Assembly (NCBI RefSeq): GCF_030269305.1
Contig: NZ_BSTC01000010.1
Location: forward strand, 248,001 to 312,000
From: Kineosporia sp. NBRC 101731
Lineage (GTDB): Bacteria; Actinomycetota; Actinomycetes; Actinomycetales; Kineosporiaceae
DNA: 64,000 nt
Direction of reading: 5' to 3'
Positions 43,767 through 54,061 of this stretch are shown one piece after another. The notes below the pieces were generated by a model, which saw only the letters and a program-made list of their open reading frames with translations, did not search any database and was not told the origin of the DNA. The translations under genes and the position numbers were made by a program. The number at the start of each line of letters is the position of its first letter. Positions within the stretch are counted from its first letter, which is position 1.

Positions 43767-44591
43767 TTACAGTGCGCGCATCAGGTCTTCCAGGCGGCGC
43801 TCGCCCTCGCGGGTCTGCACGCCGGCCGCCAGTCCGCCGCGGATCAGCTTCTCCGCGGCGGGTTTCACGAACTGGCTGGCCCAGGCCGCGTGCTCTAGCA
43901 GCATGCCCGCGCTGAGATCGGCCGGGGGCAGGGCGCTCTTGGCGGCCGCGATGGTGCCCTCGGGCAGGTTCGCGATGTTGCGGGCGATCCGGTCGACGAA
44001 CGCGTCGATCTCGCCGGCCGGCACGGCCCGGTTGACCCAGCCATAGCGTTCGGCCGTCTCGGCATCGAAAAGGTCTGCTCCAAGGACAATCTCCAGAGCG
44101 CGGGAACGGCTGACCCGGTCGCGCAGGTACTGGGTGCCGCCCCCGCCGGGCACGATGCCGCCGAGTGCCTCGATCTGGCCCAGGCCGGCCCGGCCGATCG
44201 CCGCGAAACTCAGGTCGGCCGCCGCGACGAACTCGGCGCCGCCGCCGCGGGCCAGTCCGGTCAGCTTGACGATCGAGACCTGGGGCAGGGCTCGTAGTGC
44301 CTCGCCGAGGGCCTGGAACACGTTGAGCCCGGCCGGTGCCCCGGCCGTCGGGTCACCGGCGGCCGGGTCGTCCACCAGGGTGAAGTCGACGTGGGCCAGG
44401 AAGAACTCGGGGTCGGCGCTCTCGAACACGACCACCCGGGTGTCCGCGTCCTCGGGCAACCCCGCCAGGAGCGTCCTCAGTTCGGCCATCAGAGCCAGGC
44501 TGAGCACGTTCACGGGCGGGTTGTCGATGACGACCCGCATCACGCCGCTCTCGCGGGTGATGTGGAGGGTCTCGGGGGTGGGGTGACTCAT
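43767..44591 (-). CDS. Enoyl-CoA hydratase/isomerase family protein
   Basis: 274-residue crotonase-fold protein. The oxyanion-hole segments are visible as DPEFFLAHVDF near 60 and LARGGGAEFVAAADLSFAA near 120-138. One family catalytic glutamate falls in IEALGGIVPGGGGTQYL. Substrate unknown. ATG 44591 has AGGAG upstream; the frame open to 45290 runs through an HxlR gene antisense. Divergent from that HxlR regulator, with two inverted repeats in the 114-bp gap, so it is the likely regulated target. Confidence 0.88.
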   Translation of the reverse strand: MSHPTPETLHITRESGVMRVVIDNPPVNVLSLALMAELRTLLAGLPEDADTRVVVFESADPEFFLAHVDFTLVDDPAAGDPTAGAPAGLNVFQALGEALRALPQVSIVKLTGLARGGGAEFVAAADLSFAAIGRAGLGQIEALGGIVPGGGGTQYLRDRVSRSRALEIVLGADLFDAETAERYGWVNRAVPAGEIDAFVDRIARNIANLPEGTIAAAKSALPPADLSAGMLLEHAAWASQFVKPAAEKLIRGGLAAGVQTREGERRLEDLMRAL

Positions 44592-44615
44592 GGGGATCTC
44601 CTGGCGACGTCTTGC

Positions 44616-44634
44616 AGGTATCTGATGTATACCT
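44616..44634. promoter_or_regulatory. Candidate HxlR operator over the hydratase -10
   Basis: AGGTAT-N7-ATACCT inverted repeat. The minus-strand TAGGTAT inside it looks like the -10 of the hydratase gene, so a bound repressor would block it. Confidence 0.5.
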
Positions 44635-44647
44635 AGCCTCCAAGGGG

Positions 44648-44663
44648 TTGACGGAGCCGTCAA
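44648..44663. promoter_or_regulatory. 16-bp palindrome in the HxlR/hydratase gap
   Basis: TTGACGG-AG-CCGTCAA, 7-bp perfect arms with 2-nt spacer. It may be a second regulator site, and its TTGACG may serve as a -35. Confidence 0.5.
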
Positions 44664-44705
44664 TAACGCACTTTCAACATCGTAAGGATCGTGGAGGATA
44701 CCTGG

Positions 44706-45116
44706 ATGACCGGCGCGATGACCGGCGCGATGACCGGCGTGACGTTCGAGATCACCGATCCGGACTGGGTTTTCCGGGTCGATTGCCCGAGCCGGCCGAT
44801 CCTCGACCAGATCGCCGACAAATGGTCGGTGATGGCGATGGCGGTGCTGGAGGAACCCCGGCGGTTCAATGAGGTCAAGCGCCGGATGGAGGGCATCACC
44901 CAGCGCGTGCTCACCCAGACCCTGCGGAAACTGGAGCGCAACGGCATGATCGAGCGCCGCGTGCTGCCCACCTCGCCGGTCGGGGTGGAGTACTCGCTGA
45001 CTCCGCTGGGCCGTTCGCTGCAGGAGCCGTTCGGGGTGCTCTACCGCTGGACCGTCGAGCATGCCGACGAGATCCGGCAGCGGCAGCAGGACTACGACGC
45101 CCGCACGGCTGGCTGA
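44706..45116 (+). CDS. HxlR family transcriptional regulator
   Basis: 136-residue winged-helix regulator of the HxlR group. The core is CPSRPILDQIADKWSVMAM, with the conserved N-terminal Cys used for redox or aldehyde sensing in some members, then EEPRRFNEVKRRMEGITQRVLTQTLRKLERNGMIERRV. The start is unclear: three successive ATGACCGGCG repeats (44706, 44718, 44730) each offer an ATG, and GGAGG at 44692 is best placed for the first. Divergent from the hydratase gene, overlapping the convergent GlxA-type gene by 25 nt. Confidence 0.9.
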   Translation: MTGAMTGAMTGVTFEITDPDWVFRVDCPSRPILDQIADKWSVMAMAVLEEPRRFNEVKRRMEGITQRVLTQTLRKLERNGMIERRVLPTSPVGVEYSLTPLGRSLQEPFGVLYRWTVEHADEIRQRQQDYDARTAG

Positions 45117-46063
45117 CGAGGGCGGTAGAGGTGCCGGTAGCTGGACGGCGAAATCGTCGCGACCTTCTGGAAGTGCTGACGCAGACCGGCCGGTGAGCCG
45201 AAACCGGTTCGGAGGGCGATCGCTTCGATCGGCTCGTCGGTGGTCTCCAGCAACTCCTGGGCCAGGCGCACCCGTTGCTGGATCAGCCACTGCAACGGGG
45301 TGACGCCGGTACGCCCGCGGAAATGCCGGGCGAAGGTGCGCGGGGACAGGTGGGCCCGGGCGGCGAGATCGGCGACGGTCAGGGGTTCGTGCAGGCGCTC
45401 CAGGGCCCAGCCCAGGGCCACGCCGAGCGGGTCGTCACCGGTGGTGCCGATCTGGGCCGGGGGCACGAACTGGCGCTGGCCCCCGTCGCGGTGCGGGGGA
45501 ACCACCATGCGCCGGGCCACCTCGTTCGCGACCGCCGCACCGTGGTCGAGGCGTACCAGGTGCAGGCACAGGTCGATGGCCGCACCGGTGCCGGCGCTGG
45601 TGTGCACGTCACCGTCGCTGACGTAGAGCACGTCGGGGGTGAACTGCACCCCGGGGAAGCGATGGGTGAAGTCGACGGCGTTCATCCAGTGCGTGGTGGC
45701 CCGGCGCCCCTGGAGGATCCCGGCCTCGGCCAGCAGGTACGAGCCCGCGCAGATGGAGACGATGCGCGCCCCGCGATCGTGGGCCCGGCGCACGGCGGCG
45801 ACCAGGTCGGGCGGCGGCTTCAGCTGATGGGCCCGGTTCATGGCCGGGACCAGCACGGTGTCGGCCTGCTCCAGGGTGCCCAGATCGCCGTCGGGAGTGA
45901 CGGCGAGGCCCGCCGCCGTGCGGTATCTGGGCTGTGCACCGCAGAACCGCAGCTCGTACCAGGGGTCCACCAGATCGGACCGGTCGATCCCGAATACTTC
46001 ACAGGGCACGGCAAACTCGAACATCGGCATGCCGTCGGTGAGGGCGAGCGCAACCGTGTGCAT
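45092..46063 (-). CDS. GlxA-type AraC-family regulator (DJ-1/PfpI + HTH)
   Basis: 323-residue regulator with an N-terminal class-I amidotransferase-like domain (about 1-170), in which SICAGSYLLAEAGIL carries the nucleophile-elbow Cys. The C-terminal double HTH of AraC type (about 225-320) includes TVADLAARAHLSPRTFARHFRGRTGVTPLQWL. Such proteins regulate catabolic genes in response to small ligands; the ligand is unknown here. The start at ATG 46063 lies 7 nt after a TACCGT box and matches the family N terminus, so the frame open to 46201 is not used. Confidence 0.9.
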   Translation of the reverse strand: MHTVALALTDGMPMFEFAVPCEVFGIDRSDLVDPWYELRFCGAQPRYRTAAGLAVTPDGDLGTLEQADTVLVPAMNRAHQLKPPPDLVAAVRRAHDRGARIVSICAGSYLLAEAGILQGRRATTHWMNAVDFTHRFPGVQFTPDVLYVSDGDVHTSAGTGAAIDLCLHLVRLDHGAAVANEVARRMVVPPHRDGGQRQFVPPAQIGTTGDDPLGVALGWALERLHEPLTVADLAARAHLSPRTFARHFRGRTGVTPLQWLIQQRVRLAQELLETTDEPIEAIALRTGFGSPAGLRQHFQKVATISPSSYRHLYRPRQPAVRAS

Positions 46064-46070
46064 GCGATGC

Positions 46071-46076
46071 ACGGTA
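46071..46076 (-). promoter_or_regulatory. -10 box of the GlxA-type gene
   Basis: Minus-strand TACCGT, 7 nt before the ATG at 46063; suggests a leaderless transcript. Confidence 0.4.
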
Positions 46077-46186
46077 CTGGCAGGAATCCAGCGCCGGAAG
46101 GCATTTCTGCCACTGTCGAGGCCCGGTGCGCCCGGACCACAGTGAGCGCATGACAGCATCCTCACCCGGCGACGCCCCTCCCAACC

Positions 46187-46273
46187 TCCGTGATCATGCA
46201 AAACCTCCCCAGCGTTCTAGAACTCTCTGGGCCACCGTTCTAGAACTCCGGGGAGGTTTTGCATGATCACGGA
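46187..46273. repeat. TGATCATGCAAA palindrome, copy 3, with nested palindromes
   Basis: Perfect 24-nt arms (46187-46210, 46250-46273) around a 39-nt loop. The loop itself holds two copies of the 10-bp palindrome GTTCTAGAAC (46214-46223, 46237-46246). The right arm contains GGGGAGG and the ATG of the downstream permease. Confidence 0.95.
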
Positions 46274-47522
46274 CAAGGTGTTGGCTCGCGAACGTGCCGC
46301 CGGGCTGGGGGTCGGGCAGGGGACGGCTCTTTACGTCGGGGCTGTTCTGGGGACCGGGGTCATCGCTCTGCCCGCGCTCGCCGCGAAGGCGGCGGGACCC
46401 GCGTCCCTCATCGGCTGGCTGCTCATGGTGGCCGCCTCCGCGCCGCTGGCCTTCACGTTCGCGGCGCTGGGGGCCCGGCACCCGGACGCGGGCGGGGTGG
46501 CCCACTACGCCCGCCTGGCGTTCGGCCCGCGGGCCTCGGCCGTGGTCGGCTGGTGCTTCTACGCCGCCGTGCCGCCGGGTTCCTCCGCCGCGGCCTTATT
46601 CGCCGGGTACTACGTCGAGTCGGCCGTCGGGGGAGGGCGTGCCACCGCGATCGTCACGGCCTTCGCGATGGTGCTCACCGCGGCGGGGGTGAACTGGTTC
46701 GGCGTGCGGGTCTCGGGCCGGGCGCAGCTGGCCCTGTCGGTGCTGCTGGTCGGCTTCCTGCTGGTCGCGGTGCTCTTCGCGCTACCGCACGCCGATCCGG
46801 GCCACCTGGAACCCTTCGCGCCGCACGGGTTCGCGGCGATCGCCCCGGCCACGGCGCTGCTGGTCTGGAGTTTCGTCGGCTGGGAGGCGATTACCCATCT
46901 GACCGGGGAGTTCCGCGACCCGGGCCGGGATCTGGCCCGGGCCACGGCGGCGGCCGTGGTGATCGTCGGGGTGATCTACCTGGCGGTGGCCCTGACCGTG
47001 ATCCTCGTGCTCGGACCGGCTGCGGCCGACTCGGCCGCGCCACTGGGTGAACTGCTGGCGGTGGCTTTCGGTGGGAACGCGCGGGTGCTGGCGGCGGTCG
47101 CGGCCGTGCTGCTGACCTTGGGCACGATGAACGCCTACTACGCCGGCGCGGCCAAGCTCGGGGCCGCGCTGGGACGGGACGGGGCTCTGCCCGCCTGGCT
47201 GGGGAGGGGAAGCCGGGCGGGCGAGGTGCCGCGCCGCAGCCTCGCGGCGAATGTGGTCGCGTCGCTCACGGTGCTGGGAGTGGTCAGCGCGCTGGACCTG
47301 GATCTGGGCTCGATCGTGCTGGCGACCAGCGGCCTGTTCGTCACCGTGTACGCCGTCGGGGTGGCGGCGGCCCTGCGCCTGCTCGAGCAGCGTGTGGTCG
47401 CCGGGATCGCGATGCTGACCGTGCTCGCCCTCCTGGCGATGACCGGTGTGCATCTGCTCTGGGCGCTCCTCGTCGCGGCGGCCGCGCTCGCCTATGGTGG
47501 CTGGAAGGTCCCTCGACGCTGA
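46263..47522 (+). CDS. APC-family amino acid permease
   Basis: 419-residue transporter with about 12 transmembrane helices of the amino acid-polyamine-organocation type. TM1 is broken by the GAVLGTGVIALPALAA motif that forms the substrate site in this superfamily. Substrate unknown. The ATG at 46263 and its GGGGAGG lie inside the right arm of a palindromic repeat, so the first five codons derive from the repeat. A GTG at 46278 is a fallback. The gene ends 9 nt before an FAD-linked oxidase in the same direction. Confidence 0.88.
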   Translation: MITDKVLARERAAGLGVGQGTALYVGAVLGTGVIALPALAAKAAGPASLIGWLLMVAASAPLAFTFAALGARHPDAGGVAHYARLAFGPRASAVVGWCFYAAVPPGSSAAALFAGYYVESAVGGGRATAIVTAFAMVLTAAGVNWFGVRVSGRAQLALSVLLVGFLLVAVLFALPHADPGHLEPFAPHGFAAIAPATALLVWSFVGWEAITHLTGEFRDPGRDLARATAAAVVIVGVIYLAVALTVILVLGPAAADSAAPLGELLAVAFGGNARVLAAVAAVLLTLGTMNAYYAGAAKLGAALGRDGALPAWLGRGSRAGEVPRRSLAANVVASLTVLGVVSALDLDLGSIVLATSGLFVTVYAVGVAAALRLLEQRVVAGIAMLTVLALLAMTGVHLLWALLVAAAALAYGGWKVPRR

Positions 47523-47531
47523 GGAGCACGC

Positions 47532-48908
<1,377 letters not shown>

Positions 48909-48963
48909 CACGACGACGTGCAACAGGGAAGTGGGGGCCCTCCCGGCCGGAGGCTGGGGGATC

Positions 48964-49004
48964 GCCTGATCACGGAGGAGCTCATTTCTCGGCCGTGATC
49001 AGGC
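48964..49004. repeat. TGATCAGGCAAA-type palindrome, diverged copy 4
   Basis: GCCTGATCACGG (48964-48975) and CCGTGATCAGGC (48993-49004) are perfect inverted 12-mers around a 17-nt loop. The order of the half-sites is outward, opposite to copies 2 and 3, and the right half continues as AAACTTTGCC. Confidence 0.8.
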
Positions 49005-49048
49005 AAACTTTGCCCGAGGCGCCCCCGACGTCGGATAGAACATCATCC

Positions 49049-50131
49049 ATGAACCTGACCAGGGAGAACGTGCTCGGGTACCGGTTCCGGGCGCAGGGGC
49101 TCGACCGTGACGGCGGTGTCGAGGGGTTGCTGGGCCTCGGGATCCAGGACACCCCCGCCGGAACCGCGGCGACCGCACTCGCGGCCCGGGGCGCCGAACG
49201 CCCGCCCGGGACCCGCATCGTCTGGTCGTGGCGCGGTGCCCCGCACGTGCACGCCGAGGCCGACCTGAAACGGCTGGCCGCGGCCACCTGGCCGGTGGAC
49301 GACGCCGACGCCACACGCCGCATCAGCAACCCCCGCATCAAGGAAGGCGCCCGACGGGGACTCGAGGCCTTCGTCGCCGCGGCCACGGCCCTGCGCGAGG
49401 CCGTCACCGAGAAGCTGCCGAAGGGCGAGGTGAGCCGCCGGGTCAGCGCCACCGTGCCCGACGACCTCAACTTCGACTGCCCCACCTGCGAGTCCCGGCA
49501 CATCAGTGGCGGCCTGTTCCAGCTCGTCGGGGTCGCGGCCGGTGTCGAGGTGGTCACGCAGGGCCGGTCAACCTTCCTGCAGCCCTTGCCGGCGGCCCTG
49601 CGCCGTCGCGAGATCCCGCGGGCCGGGAGCGGTCTGGACGAGATGCTGCTGCGGTACCTGCACGTCAACGGCCCGGTGTCGAGCGCGGCGCTCGCGGCCC
49701 ACGCCGGGATGACGGCCACCGCGCTGAAGCCGCACCTGCCGGCCGGCCTGGTCGAGGTGAGCGCCGGGAACACCGGGAAAGTCTGGGCGCCGGAAGGCGA
49801 CCTGGAGGATCTGCGTCGTGATGCGCGTCCTGAGGCAGTGCGGTTGCTGCCCGGAGGAGACCCCTGGCTGACGGTGCGCGACCGCGATCTGGTGGTACCC
49901 GGGGCCGAGCAGCACCGGGCGATCTACACGTCGCTGAGCAACCCCGGGGTGGTGCTGGTGAACGGCGACGTCACCGGCACCTGGCGGGCGAAACGTGCCG
50001 GGAGGGTGCTGGACCTCGAGATCACGGCGTTCGGCGACCTGTCCGCCGCGGTGAAGCAGCAGGTGGAGCAGGAGGCCCGGCTGATCGCCCCGGCCCGCGC
50101 GGCGCAGGACGCCCGGGTGCGTTACGCATAA
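49049..50131 (+). CDS. AlkZ-like winged-helix DNA-binding protein (HTH_42)
   Basis: 360-residue protein of the HTH_42/AlkZ family, whose founding member is a glycosylase that unhooks azinomycin interstrand crosslinks. Visible features are VLGYRFRAQGLDR at the N terminus, IVWSWRGAPHVHAEAD near 60 containing the histidines of the family's HxQ-like element (here HVH), and three winged-helix segments. A Cys pair CPTCESRH near 150 is unusual. ATG 49049 follows TAGAAC by 7 nt; the 18 open codons upstream lie in repeat sequence. Repair activity is inferred from the family only. Confidence 0.8.
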   Translation: MNLTRENVLGYRFRAQGLDRDGGVEGLLGLGIQDTPAGTAATALAARGAERPPGTRIVWSWRGAPHVHAEADLKRLAAATWPVDDADATRRISNPRIKEGARRGLEAFVAAATALREAVTEKLPKGEVSRRVSATVPDDLNFDCPTCESRHISGGLFQLVGVAAGVEVVTQGRSTFLQPLPAALRRREIPRAGSGLDEMLLRYLHVNGPVSSAALAAHAGMTATALKPHLPAGLVEVSAGNTGKVWAPEGDLEDLRRDARPEAVRLLPGGDPWLTVRDRDLVVPGAEQHRAIYTSLSNPGVVLVNGDVTGTWRAKRAGRVLDLEITAFGDLSAAVKQQVEQEARLIAPARAAQDARVRYA

Positions 50132-50281
50132 CTCAGAAGAATTTTGAGAAACCGGGGAACCGAACGAGGTCGGCGTGAGTCTGAATGGATACCCGGCGGT
50201 GGTGCGCGGCGGAGGTCGCCGTATGTCAGGGTGCGGCGAGAGCCGCCGTCACTGCCGCCGGGGCCAAACGTCCGGAGCCGA

Positions 50282-51199
50282 TCAGGCCCGGGCGGCGTCG
50301 TCCTCGGGCTTGGGCCACAACCGGTGAAACGTGGTGTCCGTGCCACCCTCCGGCGCCACCACACCCTCGGGCACCGGCAGCACCTGGCGCAGCCACGAGC
50401 GCTGCCCCCACATCCGCCACTCGCGCGGGTAACCCACCGAGACCTCCTCGAAGCGCGTGCCGTCCATCCAGGTGCGCCGCGGGATGTGCAGGTGGCCGTA
50501 GACCACCACGTCGGCCCGGTAGCGCCGGTGCCAGTCACCGCTCAGCGAGGTGCCGCACCACTGCGCGAACTGCGGGTACCGCAGGATGTCGTTGGGGTGC
50601 CTCTCCACCGGCCAGTGGTTGATGAGCACCGTGCGCACGTCGGGGCTCAGTGCCTCGAGCCGTTCGCGGGTGTACTCGACCCGGGCGCGGCACCAGTCCT
50701 CCCGGGCCGGATAGGGGTCCGGGTGCAGGAAACGCTCGTCCGAGCAGACCACGCCGGTGTCGTAGGCCCGCTTGAGCGAGGCCTCCTGGGTGGTCGTGCC
50801 CGGCGCCAGGAACGAGTAGTCGTACAGCAGGAACATCGGCACGATCGTCACCGGGCCGCCGTCGCCGGTCCACACCGGGAACTCGTCCTCCGGCGTGAGG
50901 ACACCGATCTCGCGGCACAGCTGGACCAGCCGCTCGTAGCGCGCGAGCCCGCGCAGCGTGACCTCGTCGCTGGGGTGCGTCCACAGTTCGTGGTTGCCGG
51001 GCACCCAGATCACCTGGGCGAAGCGCCCCGCGAGCAGCCGGAGCGTCCACTCGACGTCCTCGACCTTCTCGGCCACGTCGCCGGCGACGATCAGCCAGTC
51101 GCCGGGACCCTCCGGGTGCAGGGACTCGGTGATCTCCCGGTTCTCCCGGTAACCGATGTGCAGGTCGCTGACAGCGAGAAGTTTTGGCGTTTCGGACAC
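50282..51199 (-). CDS. Metallophosphoesterase
   Basis: 305-residue calcineurin-like phosphoesterase. All five metal-binding blocks are visible: SDLHIGY (about 11-17), AGDVAEKVEDVEW (near 39), PGNHELW (about 66-72), LINHWPVER (near 195) and YGHLHIPRR (near 235). Substrate not predictable; could act on nucleotides or phosphoproteins. Located 9 nt downstream of an uncharacterised gene on the same strand, so the two are probably co-transcribed. Confidence 0.9.
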   Translation of the reverse strand: MSETPKLLAVSDLHIGYRENREITESLHPEGPGDWLIVAGDVAEKVEDVEWTLRLLAGRFAQVIWVPGNHELWTHPSDEVTLRGLARYERLVQLCREIGVLTPEDEFPVWTGDGGPVTIVPMFLLYDYSFLAPGTTTQEASLKRAYDTGVVCSDERFLHPDPYPAREDWCRARVEYTRERLEALSPDVRTVLINHWPVERHPNDILRYPQFAQWCGTSLSGDWHRRYRADVVVYGHLHIPRRTWMDGTRFEEVSVGYPREWRMWGQRSWLRQVLPVPEGVVAPEGGTDTTFHRLWPKPEDDAARA

Positions 51200-51208
51200 C
51201 CCGCCACG

Positions 51209-51856
51209 CTACCCCGGCAGTCCGGCGACGGGCCGCTCGTCCGTGCTCGCGACGCGTCCCTGCTCCAGATACAGCACATAGCTGGCCACGGCCGGGACCT
51301 CGACGGCCAGGCGGCCGGGCTCGATCAGCATCTCCTCGGTGGCCAGCAGCCCCTTCGACTCCGGGTCGAAGATCAGCGTCAGCCGCCGGGCCGGCCCGAA
51401 GGTGAACTCGAACGAATAGCCCAGGCCGGTGCGCCCGGCCCGGTCCACCGTCTCTCCCCGGGCCACGAGATCGGGTTGACCGATGAGGATCTCGTAGAAC
51501 GCGGCGGCCAGCCCGGACGGGATCGCCTGGGTGTGCAGGCGCTGTACCGAGGCGATGAGCACCAGGGTCTCGGGCACGTTGTGCTGCGGCGAGGGAGCGC
51601 CCTTGAGCAGGTAGGCCCGCAACTGGCCGGGGTCGTGCGGCAGGTCGGGGGCCCACTCGACCTGTGCGGTGGTGGTGCTGTCACTGCGCGCCGTGTTCGG
51701 CCGCTGTTCGATCACCCGCACCTGCCCGTCGGCCGCGCTCCACCGTTCCCGGTCCTCGGCCATCAGCTCCAGCTGCCCACGGCCACCACCTCCCACACCG
51801 AGGTTGAGGTGCCATTCACGGGTGCGGAGGTAGCTGAAGGCCTGGTTCGAACTCAC
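51209..51856 (-). CDS. Uncharacterised protein resembling CU044_5270 family
   Basis: 215-residue protein from GTG 51856; a minus-strand TAAAGT lies 8 nt upstream. The pattern AFSYLRTREWHLNLG at the start and RTGLGYSFEFTFGPARRLTLIFDPESKGLLATEEMLI near the end resembles the soluble domain of actinobacterial CU044_5270 proteins, beta-rich and often next to ECF sigma factors. Here there is neither the usual transmembrane helix nor a sigma gene, so the assignment is tentative. Followed closely by the phosphoesterase gene. Confidence 0.6.
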   Translation of the reverse strand: MSSNQAFSYLRTREWHLNLGVGGGGRGQLELMAEDRERWSAADGQVRVIEQRPNTARSDSTTTAQVEWAPDLPHDPGQLRAYLLKGAPSPQHNVPETLVLIASVQRLHTQAIPSGLAAAFYEILIGQPDLVARGETVDRAGRTGLGYSFEFTFGPARRLTLIFDPESKGLLATEEMLIEPGRLAVEVPAVASYVLYLEQGRVASTDERPVAGLPG

Positions 51857-51905
51857 GAGGGTGAACTTTAATGGGGCTTTGCCGCAGAACGCGCCTTCGG
51901 CGGGT

Positions 51906-54017
51906 TCAGGGCGTGGGGGGTGCTGACGCGATGCGTTCTGCCACCCGGCGGTGACGGAACTGGTACACGGGCCCCACCTGGCGCAACAGGCCACGCCGGT
52001 GGGCGTCCACCAGGAACGGCATGAGGCGCAGGGGGAGACGGCCCCGCCAGGCCTGGATCACCACGGACCAGGTGTAGGTGGCCGAGGCCGAGACGGTGAG
52101 CAGGAGTGCCACGGCCGCCGCCACCGCGATCAGCAGCCCCACCCTGAGCCAGTAGGCCATGGGCTGCTCGCGCCCGAGCGTGGTGAGCCCCAGTACCGCC
52201 GTGGAGCAGGCCAGGAAGGTGCTGGATCCGAGCGCGAACACCAGGGTCCAGATCCGGTCGCCCCACAAGGTTTCCGCCGGGCCGGAAGCCCCTCGCCCGT
52301 CGGCCACGGGCCGGCCGATGTAGGCCAGGGCGATGGCGAAGAGCCCGAAGGCCCAGCCGATGATCCCCACGATGATCATCGTGGTGCCGTCCGTGAAGCT
52401 GGAGGCCAGGATGCCGCAGGCAGTGGTGAAAAGGGTGAAGGGGAGGATGGTGCGCCAGTTCTCGCGGGTCCGCAGGGCCTGCGAGTGCACCCGGCGAGGC
52501 AGGGCGCTCTCACCGGGTTCCTTGACCCGCAGCGTCATCAGGATGCCCCCGAGCATCGCCCCGGTACCGAAGATCACGGCCAGAGCGGGAGCTGTGGCGG
52601 TGGCCGTGGCCAGTCCCAGGCCGGCGCCGAGGAAGATCGACAGCAGGAACTGGCCGGCCCGGGACCGGATCCGGCCGCTGACCGTGAGGGCCACGAAGAG
52701 GGTGACGCCGGCGATCACCCCGCCGCGCCAGAAGGTCGCCAGGGCCAGGAGGCCCCCGCAGGTGGTCGCCAGCACCGTGGCGCGCAGGGCCCGCCGGGTC
52801 GTGGCGCCCACGCTCTGATGGAGCTCCCACCAGGCGATGTTGGGCGTGCGGTACTGCTGCGTGTACCGGGCCAGCTCGGTCAGCCAGCGGTGCTCCGGCC
52901 CCGCCGGGGTCTGCGCGGGGGTGTCCTGGTAGGCCGAGGCGATGTACGAGTCCAGGAGATGGTCTTCCAGCGATCTCGCGGTCGGGAACCGGTCGGGCGA
53001 GACCAGTTCGTCGGGCAGCCCCGAGCCCCCGGCGTAGAGCGTGCGCACCAGCGAGAGCATGAGCGGGGTCGAGAGCGCCTGTGCGGCCGGGGAACCATCG
53101 ACCGCGATGGCGTCGATGACCTTCTGCCAGCGAACGCTGGAGTGCGGACGCCCGTCGAGGATGAAGTCCCGGGCCGCGGGCGGGTCGATCGGCTGGAGCT
53201 CGATGACGATGTCGACCGGCACCACCAGATCGTTCGACCTGACCAGGTCCTCGTACTCCTCGCTGCGGCAGGTGAGGATCAGGGGTGCGCGGGTGGCCCG
53301 GAGGTGGCGCAGCGCCGCGGACTTGCGGCGGGGGTCCAGCTCGTCCAGCCCGTCGATGATCGGCAGGATCGCGCCCGACCCGAGCAGTTCTTGCCCGGCG
53401 TTCGGGCCGAACTGCGGGGCCATCAGTCCCGGGTAGGTCTCCCGCAGGCTCCGCCGGACGAAGTCGGCCAGGTCGTGGCTCAGCGGGTCCCAGGCCGCGG
53501 CGGAGAACAGCACGGGAACAGCGGTGACGTCCTCGGACAACAGCCGGAGCAGGAGCAGCACGGAGAAGGTGGTCTTGCCCGCCCCGGGCTCACCGAGGAT
53601 GACGACCCGGTCGTAGCCGCCCTCGGTGATGCCCCGGGAGAGCTCGGGCAGGGCGCCGCGCACGGCAGCGGCCGACGACGGGGGTGCGGACACCAGGACG
53701 TCGCGTGTGGACTGACTCCAGTACAGCTCGATCGGGGTGACATCGCTGAGCCCGCGTTTGCGCGCCTCCGCGGTCCACTGATCGGTGACCGCCGTGCGCA
53801 GCCAGTCCTTCGCGGCCGTGGTGGTGGCGCTCGCCGGCGCCGTCGGTTCCGGGTGCATCTGCCGGTAGACACCGAACAGGAGGCCCGGCACCGTCACGGC
53901 GAAACCCCACCAGGCCTCGAACCGGTCGAACCCCAAGGTCTGCATCAGCACGCCGATGACGGCGCAGGTGACGACGACAGCAATTCCCGCGACCCACCGG
54001 TTCCGAATCCCCGCCAT
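51906..54017 (-). CDS. Membrane-anchored NACHT NTPase
   Basis: 703-residue STAND-class ATPase. Two N-terminal transmembrane helices (about 8-27 and 36-51) precede a NACHT domain: Walker A GEPGAGKTT at 142-150, Walker B LPIIDGLDELDP at 218-229 with the tandem acidic pair, and sensor ILTCRSEEYEDL near 247-258. After a helical region, the C-terminal half (about 400-650) has eight or so hydrophobic helices. Proteins of this kind act in phage defence or signalling, but no substrate or sensor repeat is visible. ATG 54017 has GAGAGG 9 nt upstream; ATG 54026 is alternative. It lies 44 nt behind a QueE-like gene. Confidence 0.82.
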   Translation of the reverse strand: MAGIRNRWVAGIAVVVTCAVIGVLMQTLGFDRFEAWWGFAVTVPGLLFGVYRQMHPEPTAPASATTTAAKDWLRTAVTDQWTAEARKRGLSDVTPIELYWSQSTRDVLVSAPPSSAAAVRGALPELSRGITEGGYDRVVILGEPGAGKTTFSVLLLLRLLSEDVTAVPVLFSAAAWDPLSHDLADFVRRSLRETYPGLMAPQFGPNAGQELLGSGAILPIIDGLDELDPRRKSAALRHLRATRAPLILTCRSEEYEDLVRSNDLVVPVDIVIELQPIDPPAARDFILDGRPHSSVRWQKVIDAIAVDGSPAAQALSTPLMLSLVRTLYAGGSGLPDELVSPDRFPTARSLEDHLLDSYIASAYQDTPAQTPAGPEHRWLTELARYTQQYRTPNIAWWELHQSVGATTRRALRATVLATTCGGLLALATFWRGGVIAGVTLFVALTVSGRIRSRAGQFLLSIFLGAGLGLATATATAPALAVIFGTGAMLGGILMTLRVKEPGESALPRRVHSQALRTRENWRTILPFTLFTTACGILASSFTDGTTMIIVGIIGWAFGLFAIALAYIGRPVADGRGASGPAETLWGDRIWTLVFALGSSTFLACSTAVLGLTTLGREQPMAYWLRVGLLIAVAAAVALLLTVSASATYTWSVVIQAWRGRLPLRLMPFLVDAHRRGLLRQVGPVYQFRHRRVAERIASAPPTP

Positions 54018-54061
54018 GCCCGTCATCCTCTCGTTCGCGGGCACTGCGCGTCTCGGGAGTC

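Noticed and set aside
44592-45290. N-terminal extension of the enoyl-CoA hydratase frame
   Set aside because: It reads antisense through the HxlR gene; ATG 44591 has a ribosome binding site and matches the family start.
43703-46273. Insertion sequence ends
   Set aside because: The palindromes are shared at several sites, but no transposase frame lies between any two of them and no target-site duplication was recognised.
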